From contig LUZY01000003.1 of NCBI GenBank assembly GCA_001603805.1, positions 1 through 64,000 on the forward strand: a stretch of 64,000 bases of DNA, given 5' to 3'. The notes under the pieces are model-generated. The model made no database searches. It saw nothing but the letters and a program-made list of their open reading frames with translations, and was not told where the DNA came from. Positions 25,573 through 34,269 of the stretch are shown here, piece by piece; the stretch's first letter is position 1, and each line of letters begins with the position of its first letter. Origin of the DNA: Deferribacterales bacterium Deferri_01 (GTDB lineage: Bacteria > Chrysiogenota > Deferribacteres > Deferribacterales > Geovibrionaceae). The position numbers were made by a program, and so were the translations under genes.

Positions 25573-28509
25573 ATGGCTGAAATAGATATGGAAAAGTTCC
25601 GCAGGTCTTTCCTTGACGAAGCGTCGGAACTTCTTGAGCAGGTTAATGAAGATGTTCTCAAAATTGAAGCTGTTGATGACCCTGAACTTGTCAACTCGGT
25701 TTTTCGCTCCATCCACACTATAAAAGGTAGTGCGGCTGGGTTTGGTTTTGACCATATATCCGCTTTTACGCACCACCTTGAAACACTGCTGGACAAGCTT
25801 CGTAATAAAGAACTCAGCGTAACCAGCGAACTTGTGGACAGCATACTTAAAGCCGTTGACGGTATCTATGAGATGGTTTGTGCAGCGAAGGAAGGCAGAG
25901 AGTATGTTGTGGATGAAGAAGGAATCAGGCGTGAGCTTGAAAGCTATCACCTTTCCTCCGGCGAAGAAGATTCAGCCGAGAAACCTGCTGTTATCTCAGA
26001 TGAAACTGATGAAGTATCTGCTTATGTATCCTGCCCTGAAATACGCTCCAAGCTGAAAACAGCAGGGAGAAAAGGCGGAAAACCCTACAGAGCTGATTTC
26101 CACTTTACTTCAGAAATGCTTGAAAACGGCTATGATCCGCTCCCTGTTTTGTCCAACCTTAAAATGAGTTCGGCGGAGTATTTCTGCATCGCAGATAAGA
26201 CCTCTGTTCCTTCTATAGACAGCCTGAATCCTTTTGAAATATATCTTCAGCCGGAAGTCTACGGTATAAGCGATCTTGAGCCGGCTGATCTTGCTGATTT
26301 CGGGTTCGAGCCCGGTGTTATTTCAGTTTGTTCAGCATCTTTGGATGAGCCTGAAGCAAGTAAAGAGGAACCTTCTGTTACTGCGGCCAATGAGCAAAGC
26401 GCCCCTGAATCCGCACCTGCGGATTATATAACAATGGAGGGGATAGATGCTGAACTTCTGGGTGAACTTACTGCGAGCATAGATGATTATTTTGAATCAA
26501 TAGAATCAGTCACATTAAAGCTTGAAAAAGACGGAAGCGGCGGTGGACCGGGTATTGATGACCTTTTCCGTGTTTTCCACACCATCAAAGGTGACTGCGG
26601 TTACGTTGGTTTCCGTTTTCTTGAGGAGTTTGCTCATCTTGTTGAAAGTGTTCTGGATGATATAAGAAGCGGCCGAATCATGTTTGATAAGAAGGCTGCG
26701 GATATTATTCTTTCTGTTGTCAGTGATATCAGGGATATGCTTACAGGGCTTACAAGAAATGGAATGACCCCTGTTCCCGACTCTTACCGTGTGCTTAAAA
26801 AGCTTACTTCAAACCTTGAGAATATGAAAAGCTCAATGACTGTTGTCAATGAGGAAGTGAAGATATTTATCAAGCAGCTTGAACAGTTTATAGAAATAAT
26901 GAATATGGCGTCCGAAGGCGGGGAGCTTGATGTCAGGCAGGTGCTGAGAGGAGCCGGCGGGCTGAAAAACGCCGCCAAGTTTATAGGTTTTGACGATCTA
27001 TTCAGTATAGCGGAAGAACTTGAAAAATGTATAAAAGGGTCAAAGCCTTTTGATGCTCATATGGAGCGTATTCTTAAATACCTTGAGGATCTTAAATCGC
27101 CTCCTAAAATGCTTGGAGAGCTTCTTGTTCGTGACGGTAAGATAACAGAAGATGACATTCAGGATGCATTAAGCAAGCAGAAAAAACTCGGTGATATCCT
27201 TGTTGAAGAGGGTAAGCTCGGTAAGGATGAACTTGATAAAGCTCTGAAAAAACAGGAAGTTATGAAAGCTGTTTCCGGAACAGCGAAGGAAGGCACACCT
27301 GTCTCCGCAAAACAGCAGGCTGCGGGTGTTACTCAGCAGGAAGTCGGCTCTCAGACAATGAAGGTGGATCAGGAGAAAATAGACAAGTTTACCAATACTA
27401 TAGGCGAGCTTGTGGTAGCAAAAAATGCTAATGAATACCTCATTCAGAAGATAGCCCGTGAGTATGCGCTTCCTTCATCTCTGGTGAAGGAACTTAAGGA
27501 TAATGCAAATCTTATTGCACGTATTTCACAGGATCTGCAAAGGGATATACTCTCACTGCGTATGATCCCGATAAAACAGGTATTTCAGAAGTTTCCCAGA
27601 GTTGTAAGGGATATATCAAGGAAACAAAATAAACAGATCGACCTGCGTATAATCGGGGAAGATACAGAGATAGATAAAAAAGTTGCTGACCTTCTCAGTG
27701 ATCCTCTAGTGCATCTTCTCCGCAATTCATGCGATCACGGCATAGAAACAGCGGAGGAAAGGCAGGCATCCGGCAAAACACCTGTCGGCACAGTTATCCT
27801 TAAAGCTTATCAGGAAGGCAGCTTCGTTTATATTGAAGTAATAGATGACGGTAAGGGGATAAACACCGTTAAAGTAAGGGAAAAAGCTATCTCTAACAAG
27901 CTTGTGTCCGCCGATGCGGAGTTAAGCGAGAAGGAGATCATGCAGCTTATCCTTGAACCCGGCTTTTCAACCGCAGAAAAAGTTACTGACATATCCGGCA
28001 GAGGGGTCGGAATGGATGTGGTTAAGACCAGTGTCGTCAATCTCGGCGGCTTTGTAGACATACAATCAACCATGGGAGAAGGCTCAAGATTTGTTCTGAA
28101 AATACCTGTGACTATAGGTGTTTCCACTGCACTTCTGGTTAAGCTCAGTTCTGTTGTTTATGCAATACCCATTGAAAATGTTGCCGAAACAATCAAGCTG
28201 CCCAAGGAAAAAATCAAAGATCTGCATTATGGTCTTGCTGTGCATTACAGGGGGATGGTGCTGCCTCTCTACAGCATGAAAGGGCTTCTGGATGAAGAGC
28301 CCGGGGAGCTGCCGGATGAGGTCTGCATAGTAATCACCAATACCGATATGGGGAAAGTCGGGCTTATGGTGGATGAACTTATAAACCGCATTGATATAGC
28401 AATAAAACCTGTACCTGAATACTTCTCACACCTTTCTTATGTCGGCGGGATAACTATTCTTGGGGATGGTCAGGCGGTTTTGGTTCTTAATACGAACAAA
28501 CTCATATAG
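25573..28509 (+). CDS. cheA: CheA hybrid-free histidine kinase with multiple HPt modules
   Basis: A 978-residue kinase, larger than E. coli CheA (654). HPt1 (about 8-105) has phospho-His48 in SIHTIKG. A domain near 165-260 resembles the segment that follows HPt in many CheA/FrzE proteins. HPt2 (288-395) has His336 in VFHTIKG. A third HPt-like bundle (425-500) has Gly462 where His is expected (GGLKNAAKFIGF), so it cannot be phosphorylated. Two short LGxxLVxxG-type repeats (513-536, 538-561) precede the dimerisation helices. The ATPase domain has His714-Asn718 (HLLRNSCDHG), DDGKGI and GRGVGMDVV, and a CheW-like domain ends it. Confidence 0.93.
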   Translation: MAEIDMEKFRRSFLDEASELLEQVNEDVLKIEAVDDPELVNSVFRSIHTIKGSAAGFGFDHISAFTHHLETLLDKLRNKELSVTSELVDSILKAVDGIYEMVCAAKEGREYVVDEEGIRRELESYHLSSGEEDSAEKPAVISDETDEVSAYVSCPEIRSKLKTAGRKGGKPYRADFHFTSEMLENGYDPLPVLSNLKMSSAEYFCIADKTSVPSIDSLNPFEIYLQPEVYGISDLEPADLADFGFEPGVISVCSASLDEPEASKEEPSVTAANEQSAPESAPADYITMEGIDAELLGELTASIDDYFESIESVTLKLEKDGSGGGPGIDDLFRVFHTIKGDCGYVGFRFLEEFAHLVESVLDDIRSGRIMFDKKAADIILSVVSDIRDMLTGLTRNGMTPVPDSYRVLKKLTSNLENMKSSMTVVNEEVKIFIKQLEQFIEIMNMASEGGELDVRQVLRGAGGLKNAAKFIGFDDLFSIAEELEKCIKGSKPFDAHMERILKYLEDLKSPPKMLGELLVRDGKITEDDIQDALSKQKKLGDILVEEGKLGKDELDKALKKQEVMKAVSGTAKEGTPVSAKQQAAGVTQQEVGSQTMKVDQEKIDKFTNTIGELVVAKNANEYLIQKIAREYALPSSLVKELKDNANLIARISQDLQRDILSLRMIPIKQVFQKFPRVVRDISRKQNKQIDLRIIGEDTEIDKKVADLLSDPLVHLLRNSCDHGIETAEERQASGKTPVGTVILKAYQEGSFVYIEVIDDGKGINTVKVREKAISNKLVSADAELSEKEIMQLILEPGFSTAEKVTDISGRGVGMDVVKTSVVNLGGFVDIQSTMGEGSRFVLKIPVTIGVSTALLVKLSSVVYAIPIENVAETIKLPKEKIKDLHYGLAVHYRGMVLPLYSMKGLLDEEPGELPDEVCIVITNTDMGKVGLMVDELINRIDIAIKPVPEYFSHLSYVGGITILGDGQAVLVLNTNKLI

Positions 28510-28525
28510 TGCTACGGAGTGCCTG

Positions 28526-28888
28526 ATGAAAATATTTATTGTTGACGACAACGGCCTGCATCTGAAAATGTGCAATTTCATACTGACAAAGCTTGAACAT
28601 GAAGTTTTTATTTTCGATTCTTTGAAAAAATTGGATAATTTTTCTCACGAAAATAACATAATTCCTGATATATTGTTTATAGACTTTAGGCTTGGACCTA
28701 CTGAAACAGGTCTCGATGTTCTTGAAAATGTAAAAAATAAATACAAATGGAAATCAGCTAAGTGTATCGCCTTTACTGCGGACGTCTCGGAAGCTTCGCA
28801 GCTCAGGACAAGTGGGTTTGACAATGTTATTCTCAAACCTGTAACCGAAAATATGCTGAAGGAAGTTGTGGGAAAATACTCCAGATGA
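28526..28888 (+). CDS. CheY-type single-domain response regulator (third)
   Basis: A 120-residue receiver with IVDDNGLHLKM, phospho-acceptor Asp53 in LFIDFRLGPTETG, Thr in AFTADVSEA and Lys in VILKPVTE. ATG 28526 is preceded by ACGGAG and lies 16 bases after the cheA stop. It is more divergent than the two earlier CheY copies (FRLG in place of LNMP). It overlaps the next gene by four bases, so it may work with that protein. Confidence 0.85.
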   Translation: MKIFIVDDNGLHLKMCNFILTKLEHEVFIFDSLKKLDNFSHENNIIPDILFIDFRLGPTETGLDVLENVKNKYKWKSAKCIAFTADVSEASQLRTSGFDNVILKPVTENMLKEVVGKYSR

Positions 28889-30357
28889 TTCATCTCAATG
28901 AGCTTAAAAATGAGCTTACAGAATATTTTACTGAAATAGTCGATATCATAAACAGGCTGATGGAGCTGCGTGGCAGCAGCTTTGAAAGCATGCTTGAGAT
29001 TAACACATATCTTGAAAAATCAGCAAAAAGCTTTACGGACGATACTGCTGTCCTCATTGCTAAAATATCTGAAGACTTGAACAAAAAGGTTGTGAGAATA
29101 GATATAAAAACAATGAAGGATGATATCACTGACGCTTCGGAAACTTTCCTTAAAATTACTGATGATCTTGAGCTTTTATCTTACAATACAATCTGTACTA
29201 CCATGTCTCTTGGTGCTAAGGGTGCTACAATTGCCCATATAAGCAAGGAAATTAAGAAAAACTCTGCAGTCGCCAAAAATCTTCTGGAAAATATATCATC
29301 AATATTTACCCTTATTTATGATGATTTTAAAGAGATTAATACAACTTTCAGCGAAAACAGCTCAAAAGTGGAGCTTATGGCAGGCGGTGCAGATGAGCAA
29401 AGCGCACCACTTGAAGTTAGTTCTGATATATCAAGGCTCATTGAGTGCAGCCAGTTTCATGATATTATAATTCAGGAAATAGATGCAATCAGCCACGCTA
29501 TGATAGAATGCACAGATGATGACAGCTTTTGCCTCGGTAAAAGTTATGGCGTTCATGAACTGGCAATCTCAAAGATGGATGAAGTAAAGACAAAAATAAC
29601 TGAGATTTTTGAAGAAATAAAAGAGGTTATAAAAGAATTTCTTTACCACATAAATACTGATATTCAGAATATTGTCAGCCGTGCCAACCTTGTTAAGATG
29701 GAGTTTGAGCAGGCAAAGGAATACAGCGATTCCATTGAGAAGATAGTGGGCGGGCTGATCAACATGATCAGGCAGACAGAAAAAGAACTCAAAAACGCAG
29801 GAAACGGAATAATCACTTTAAAGAAATTCGGCAAGTCATTCAGAAATCTTGTTGTTATTACCGCTGTGGAAGTTGCCAGAATTGGCGACACTTCTTTGGA
29901 AAGTGTTGTCGTTTCCATGAGTGAAACTGAACGTATTCTTATGACACTTGTTGATAAGCTCGCTGTCAGTCTTAAACTCTGGGGAGAATTGAAGGGTGAT
30001 TTTGTTTCTGTTTTGAATGAGGCAGACACAAATATTAACCGCCTTCGTGAACTGCACTCTGAAGATCATATAAACGATCTGATGAAAAAATCCGGTGATC
30101 TTGACGGTGAACTTGAACATTTCAGAAACAATTTTTCGGGTGATGAGTTTATACAGCATCTTAATACGGGACTTTTTAAGATAAATGATTCCTTTGATGA
30201 GATCGACAGGCTTTTCAGAAAAAGTTTTGAAGCTCTTAAACGCAAGATTCCTCAGTCATTATACTCTGACCCCGATTTTGAAGCCGGGCGTTCATCTGCT
30301 TCCATTGTGGATGTCATGGCTAATGAAGAACAACACTCATCAATTGATTTCTTTTAG
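28885..30357 (+). CDS. Coiled-coil chemosensory protein resembling a degenerate two-tip receptor
   Basis: A 490-residue, soluble, almost wholly helical protein. It has no intact MCP tip, but residues 98-124 (LSYNTICTTMSLGAKGATIA...) align without gaps to the MCP tip [20 protein letters not shown], keeping Leu, Asn and Gly positions. Residues 323-335 (VVITAVEVARIGD) keep EVAR.GD of a second tip. Between them QFHDIIIQEIDAI has Asp193 and Gln197 in the DxxxQ spacing of the CheZ phosphatase. I read it as a decayed paralogue of the two-tip receptor, or a receptor-shaped phosphatase or scaffold. It is last in the operon and overlaps the third receiver gene. Confidence 0.7.
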   Translation: MIHLNELKNELTEYFTEIVDIINRLMELRGSSFESMLEINTYLEKSAKSFTDDTAVLIAKISEDLNKKVVRIDIKTMKDDITDASETFLKITDDLELLSYNTICTTMSLGAKGATIAHISKEIKKNSAVAKNLLENISSIFTLIYDDFKEINTTFSENSSKVELMAGGADEQSAPLEVSSDISRLIECSQFHDIIIQEIDAISHAMIECTDDDSFCLGKSYGVHELAISKMDEVKTKITEIFEEIKEVIKEFLYHINTDIQNIVSRANLVKMEFEQAKEYSDSIEKIVGGLINMIRQTEKELKNAGNGIITLKKFGKSFRNLVVITAVEVARIGDTSLESVVVSMSETERILMTLVDKLAVSLKLWGELKGDFVSVLNEADTNINRLRELHSEDHINDLMKKSGDLDGELEHFRNNFSGDEFIQHLNTGLFKINDSFDEIDRLFRKSFEALKRKIPQSLYSDPDFEAGRSSASIVDVMANEEQHSSIDFF

Positions 30358-30366
30358 TAAGCCTGT

Positions 30367-31098
30367 TCAGCCTCCACAGGTTTTGCAGTCGGGATTCCTT
30401 TTGAGTTCGATGTGTTTTGTTCTGTAGTTGCTCATGTCCATATAAAACATTTTGCTGCCGAGAGGTTCGCCGAAGCCGGTGATTATTTTCACTGCTTCAA
30501 TGGCAGTCAGACATCCTATTGTTCCGGATACTGCACCAAGAACGCCGAAGCCGAACTCTTCCCAGTCGTTAACGTCTTTTTCAACCATACAGTCAAGGCA
30601 GGCAGTTTTATGGGGATTGACCGTGAACATATAGGCGGTCATTCCATCCATAGCCGCTTCAATCATTGGAATATTCTCCTGAACGCATGCACGGTTAAGA
30701 TTTTTTCTTTCATAAAATGTTGGTCTGGCAGATACCGCAACCTGACAGCCTTTGATCAATTCTGCTGTATTTTCAGGAAGCAGTCTGACGTTGTGCATTT
30801 CCAGTTCCATATCCGGGTTCAGTTTTTTAAAAGCGTCAACGGCTATTTCCACCCTTGGTTCGCCGATACGCCCGCAATCCATAAGTATCTGGCGGTTCAT
30901 GTTGGTTTCGGTCAGGTTGCCGGAGTGGGCTATCACCAGCTTGCCGATTCCTGCCATTGCCAGGTATGCCGCAGTTGTTCCGCCCAGACCGCCTATGCCG
31001 CCTATGAAAACAGAGGAATTTTTCAGCTTAAGCTGTGCTTCTTCACCAAAATTATCCATTATCATCTGTCTTTTATATCTTCTGAAATAGCTTTCCAT
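30367..31098 (-). CDS. ThiF/MoeB/HesA-family adenylyltransferase
   Basis: A 243-residue E1-like enzyme. The nucleotide-binding GGIGGLGGTTAAYLA is at residues 33-47, followed by the arginine finger MNRQ. CLDC and a terminal CKTC form the zinc site. These enzymes adenylate the C-terminus of a ubiquitin-like sulfur carrier (ThiS, MoaD) for thiamine, molybdopterin or other sulfur transfer. No carrier protein is adjacent, so the partner is unknown; a MoeB role would suit an organism with a molybdoenzyme. The ribosome site GGAGGG stands before the ATG. It converges on the chemosensory operon with only nine bases between stops. Confidence 0.88.
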   Translation of the reverse strand: MESYFRRYKRQMIMDNFGEEAQLKLKNSSVFIGGIGGLGGTTAAYLAMAGIGKLVIAHSGNLTETNMNRQILMDCGRIGEPRVEIAVDAFKKLNPDMELEMHNVRLLPENTAELIKGCQVAVSARPTFYERKNLNRACVQENIPMIEAAMDGMTAYMFTVNPHKTACLDCMVEKDVNDWEEFGFGVLGAVSGTIGCLTAIEAVKIITGFGEPLGSKMFYMDMSNYRTKHIELKRNPDCKTCGG

Positions 31099-31336
31099 AT
31101 GCCCTCCGAAAAAATGATCTTATTACAATAAAGCACTTAGAGCAACCCCGCAGAAACAGCATAAAATTGTCCGTATTTACGTTCGGGATTTCAAATATGG
31201 ATATAAGATCCGAATATGCGGGTAATTTATTGATAATCATGATTAATTTAATTCAGGATGAAAAATAATGATAAAATATAAAAAAAAATTAAAATTCCGA
31301 TTGAACTATTATAGAAGTGATCTATCTTATCAATAT

Positions 31337-31418
31337 AAAGAGACTTTCACGCGGGTAAAACCGCATATTTCCCCTGTAGGTTATATTATGGAATAGCAGG
31401 CCGCAAGGCCTGCTTTTT
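31337..31418 (+). ncRNA. Candidate small RNA with intrinsic terminator
   Basis: No coding gene on the plus strand leads into the terminator at 31395-31418, yet the hairpin has its T run on the plus side. Reading back, a hairpin GCGG-GTAAAA-CCGC (about 31351-31363) and a promoter-like pair at 31301-31330 suggest a transcript of about 80-90 bases. No known RNA family is recognised. The start is approximate. Confidence 0.3.
31395..31418 (+). terminator. Intrinsic terminator on plus strand in gene-free gap
   Basis: A perfect stem GCAGGCC / GGCCTGC with loop GCAA is followed by five T on the plus strand. On the minus strand, where cysS would need it, no T run follows. Confidence 0.75.
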
Positions 31419-31434
31419 CATTTTAAAACTGCTG

Positions 31435-32871
31435 TTAGTCTCTTATTTTTTTAGCCCTGAATTTTGTCCCCGCAGGGGTGTCAAGAAGTTCTATACCTTT
31501 TGCTGACAACTCTTTGCGTATTTCATCGGCACGTTCAAAATTCTTTTCCTTTCTTGAGTTCTGCCTTTCTTCTATGAGTGCTTCAAGTTCGCTTACAGGG
31601 ATTTCGAGATTAGCCTTAAACCATTCTTCCGGGGTTTTCACTATTACGCCAAGAACATCATTTACGGCGCTGAAAACTTTTTCCGCAGATTTCCGGAGGG
31701 CTTCGAAGGTGTCCTTATTAGGTTTATCTGCGAGTATTTTATTTATTTTGCGTACCACTTCAAATATTGCTGCAAGTGCGACCGGAGTGTTAAAGTCATC
31801 ATCCATTGCACGTTCAAATTCAGCCACAAATTCAGATGCCACATTTTCCGCCTCATTTATGACACTGACACCTTTTTTCCCTGCGGTGAATCCGTGCAGC
31901 TCATCAAGCATGGTGTATATTCTGTCCAGAGAGCTTTCAGCATCTTTGAGCTTTTCATCACTAAAATCCAGAGCGCTTCTGTAGTGTGTGGTGAGGAGGA
32001 AGAAACGGACTATCTCCGGATCAAATTTTTCTGTTACGTCTCTGATTGTAAAGAAGTTTCCGAGGGATTTAGACATCTTTTCCTCGTTTATGTTCACAAA
32101 TCCGTTGTGCATCCAGTATCTTGCAAACTCACATCCGCATGCTGCTTCCGACTGTGCAATCTCATTTTCGTGATGTGGGAAAACAAGGTCTTTACCGCCG
32201 CCGTGTATATCAAAGGGAAGTCCGAGAATTTTCTCACTCATCACGCTGCATTCAATGTGCCAGCCGGGTCTGCCCGGTCCCCATGGGCTTTCCCATGAGG
32301 GTTCGTTAGGCTTTGAGCTTTTCCATAGAACGAAGTCATATGGGTTTTCTTTACGTTCGTTTACCTCAACCCTTGCCCCCGCCATCATTTCATCAAGGTG
32401 GCGGTGCGAGAGCTTTCCGTATTCAGAAAAGCTTTCCACTCTGTAATAGACATCACCATCAGAAACATAGGCGTGACCTTTTGCTATAAGGTTCTCGCAC
32501 ATTGCGATCATCTCACTTATAAAGTCTGTTGCTTTGGGAGTCTGGTCGGGTCTCTTAACATTGAGGGAGTCCATGTCTGCGTCGTGGGCTTCCATATATT
32601 TTTTAGTGAGTTCACGCCAGCTCACGGATGTTTCATTGCTTCTTTTGATGATTTTATCGTCAATATCGGTAAAATTTTTCACAAATGTAACGTCATAGCC
32701 TCTGTAAAGAAAATAGCGGCGGATAACGTCAAACACAACTGCGCTTCTAGCGTGTCCTATGTGGCAGAGGTCATAAACCGTGACTCCGCAAACATACATG
32801 CCGACTTTATTATCATTAAGAGGTTTAAAATCTTCCTTCTCTTTTTTTAATGTATTAAAAACTTTGATCAT
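31435..32871 (-). CDS. cysS: Cysteinyl-tRNA synthetase
   Basis: A 478-residue class I synthetase charging tRNA-Cys. The HIGH motif is CHIGHARS (residues 36-43), KMSKS is EEKMSKSLGNFF, and zinc ligands include Cys28 (YVCGVT), the Cys of HIECSVMS and the HHENEIAQSE segment. AAGGAG precedes the ATG by about nine bases. It lies 19 bases after the ABC ATPase gene on the same strand, so the two probably share a transcript. Confidence 0.97.
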   Translation of the reverse strand: MIKVFNTLKKEKEDFKPLNDNKVGMYVCGVTVYDLCHIGHARSAVVFDVIRRYFLYRGYDVTFVKNFTDIDDKIIKRSNETSVSWRELTKKYMEAHDADMDSLNVKRPDQTPKATDFISEMIAMCENLIAKGHAYVSDGDVYYRVESFSEYGKLSHRHLDEMMAGARVEVNERKENPYDFVLWKSSKPNEPSWESPWGPGRPGWHIECSVMSEKILGLPFDIHGGGKDLVFPHHENEIAQSEAACGCEFARYWMHNGFVNINEEKMSKSLGNFFTIRDVTEKFDPEIVRFFLLTTHYRSALDFSDEKLKDAESSLDRIYTMLDELHGFTAGKKGVSVINEAENVASEFVAEFERAMDDDFNTPVALAAIFEVVRKINKILADKPNKDTFEALRKSAEKVFSAVNDVLGVIVKTPEEWFKANLEIPVSELEALIEERQNSRKEKNFERADEIRKELSAKGIELLDTPAGTKFRAKKIRD

Positions 32872-32890
32872 TTATCTATCTCCTTGATAA

Positions 32891-33670
32891 TCAGCGGTAA
32901 ACACAGGCTTCCAACAGCTTTTTGGTGTATTCCTCCCTAGGACTGTGGATTACTTGTTCGGCTGTTCCTCTTTCCACGATTTTTCCTTTGTGCATCACAA
33001 TCACCTCATCACACAGGAATGATACCACGGCAAGGTCGTGGGATATGAGGACAAGAGTTATATTATTTTCTTTTGAAAGTTTTTTCAACAGGTTAAGTAT
33101 CTGCGCCTGAACAGAAACATCCAAAGAACTGACAGGCTCATCCGCAATTATAATTTCAGGATCAAGACTGAGCGCTCTGGCTATTGAAACCCTTTGTCTC
33201 TGACCGCCGGAGAATTCATGCGGGAATCTGTCCAGATGCTCTTTCTCGAGCCCCACCATCTCCATAAGAGTTTCACATTTTTCTCTTATTTCGGTTTTAG
33301 TAAGGGACGAATGTGCAGCTATTCCATCATACATGGCAGAGAAAACAGTGAGCTTAGGGTTCAGGCTGGTGTAAGGATCCTGAAAAATCATCTGAACATT
33401 TTTGCGGTATTCAGCGTACCCTTTGCCGAGGGCTTTTATATTTCTGCCCTTGTAAAGTGCTTCACCGGAGTCCGGCTGAATGATATCACAGATAATCTTT
33501 GCAACAGTGGTCTTCCCGCTGCCGGATTCGCCGACTATACCGAGGTTTTTTCCCTGTTCAAGAGTGATACTTATATCATCGGCAGCTTTAAAGCTTGTAC
33601 CTGAGCCCGCAAAGAGTCCTTCAAAAGCTGTGTAGATTTTGGTTGCGTTTATAAGTTCCAGAAGTTTCAT
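32891..33670 (-). CDS. Orphan ABC transporter ATPase, oligopeptide/dipeptide (OppF/DppF) type
   Basis: A 259-residue ABC ATPase with Walker A GESGSGKTT, Q-loop MIFQDPYTSLNPK, signature SGGQRQRVSIARAL, Walker B IIIADEPVSSLD and the H-loop ISHDLAVV. The DPYTSLNP and DEPVSSLDVSVQAQILNLL segments are typical of the Opp/Dpp/Nik importer group. The usual C-terminal extension with Cys-rich oligopeptide motif is missing; the protein ends soon after the HKGKIVERG strand. No permease, binding protein or second ATPase is adjacent. No clear ribosome site precedes ATG 33670. It is followed by cysS. Confidence 0.85.
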   Translation of the reverse strand: MKLLELINATKIYTAFEGLFAGSGTSFKAADDISITLEQGKNLGIVGESGSGKTTVAKIICDIIQPDSGEALYKGRNIKALGKGYAEYRKNVQMIFQDPYTSLNPKLTVFSAMYDGIAAHSSLTKTEIREKCETLMEMVGLEKEHLDRFPHEFSGGQRQRVSIARALSLDPEIIIADEPVSSLDVSVQAQILNLLKKLSKENNITLVLISHDLAVVSFLCDEVIVMHKGKIVERGTAEQVIHSPREEYTKKLLEACVYR

Positions 33671-33771
33671 TATGATATATTACACAAACATTCGCCGCTG
33701 GAAAAGGCATTTTCCCCTTTGCGAAAAATCAGTATTCATTTATTATGCACACAGGCGGAGGTAATGAACAA

Positions 33772-34263
33772 ATGGAAAAAATAAACATCATCGCAGAACT
33801 GGAAGATTTGTGCAAAGCATCAGACACTGTAAGCAGGGGAAGTTCCTTCAGACCCTTTAGATATTACAAGAATGTGCAGGGAAGGAATATTCCTGTATTT
33901 TTTGTTGGTGTACCGGGGCTTACTGTTGCGGTCGCCATGTCACTTCTGCTTATTATTACGGTTTATCTTATTACATTGCCGTTCAATGTCTTTGTGTGGA
34001 CTGCCTATCTGTTTCTTGCCGCAATAGTTATACGTTTCGCCATGAAAGTGGACAAGGCAAAGCAGATCCGCTATATGGTTTCCTGCCTTTGCAGACAGTC
34101 TCTTATGATGCTTGAAAAAGCCAATGAAGAGCTTCACCAGAAGGAGAAACTCGCCGGACAGGCGAAATATCTCCTTGAGCGTGCCCATAAATGGGTTGAC
34201 GAACCTTCAATCCACAAACAGATAGAGGAACTGAAGGATTATAAAAGTGTGGTTTTTGAATAA
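33772..34263 (+). CDS. Membrane protein of unknown function with two central helices
   Basis: About 163 residues from ATG 33772; an in-frame ATG at 33745 is possible, but GGCGGAGG at 33755-33761 fits 33772 better. A hydrophilic N-terminus of some 45 residues, with FRPFRYYKNVQGRNIP, is followed by two adjacent membrane helices (VAVAMSLLLIITVYLI and FVWTAYLFLAAIVIRF) and a C-terminal coiled coil rich in Lys and Glu. I do not recognise the family. It is divergent from the ABC ATPase and convergent with the DUF1847 gene, so it is monocistronic. Confidence 0.7.
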   Translation: MEKINIIAELEDLCKASDTVSRGSSFRPFRYYKNVQGRNIPVFFVGVPGLTVAVAMSLLLIITVYLITLPFNVFVWTAYLFLAAIVIRFAMKVDKAKQIRYMVSCLCRQSLMMLEKANEELHQKEKLAGQAKYLLERAHKWVDEPSIHKQIEELKDYKSVVFE

Positions 34264-34269
34264 GTTTTT

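Larger units (their letters stand above)
31099..31434. other. Gene-free gap with Fur-box-like site and possible small RNA
   Basis: About 336 AT-rich bases between divergent-facing thiF-like and cysS ends with no credible coding sequence. They hold a Fur-box-like palindrome TGATAATCATGATTA (31231-31245), a promoter-like TTGAAC with TCTTAT 18 bases on (31301-31330) and a plus-strand intrinsic terminator (31395-31418). Confidence 0.6.

Noticed and set aside
27109-27255. CheA repeats as a c-di-GMP-binding MshEN domain
   Set aside because: The two 24-residue repeats are one residue apart, whereas MshEN needs a spacer of about 23, and the leading Arg of each motif is Met or Lys. I only report them as GspE_N-like repeats.
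30412-31131. A 239-codon plus-strand frame opposite the ThiF-like gene
   Set aside because: The minus-strand frame has all E1-enzyme motifs; the plus-strand product is His/Phe/Cys-rich noise.
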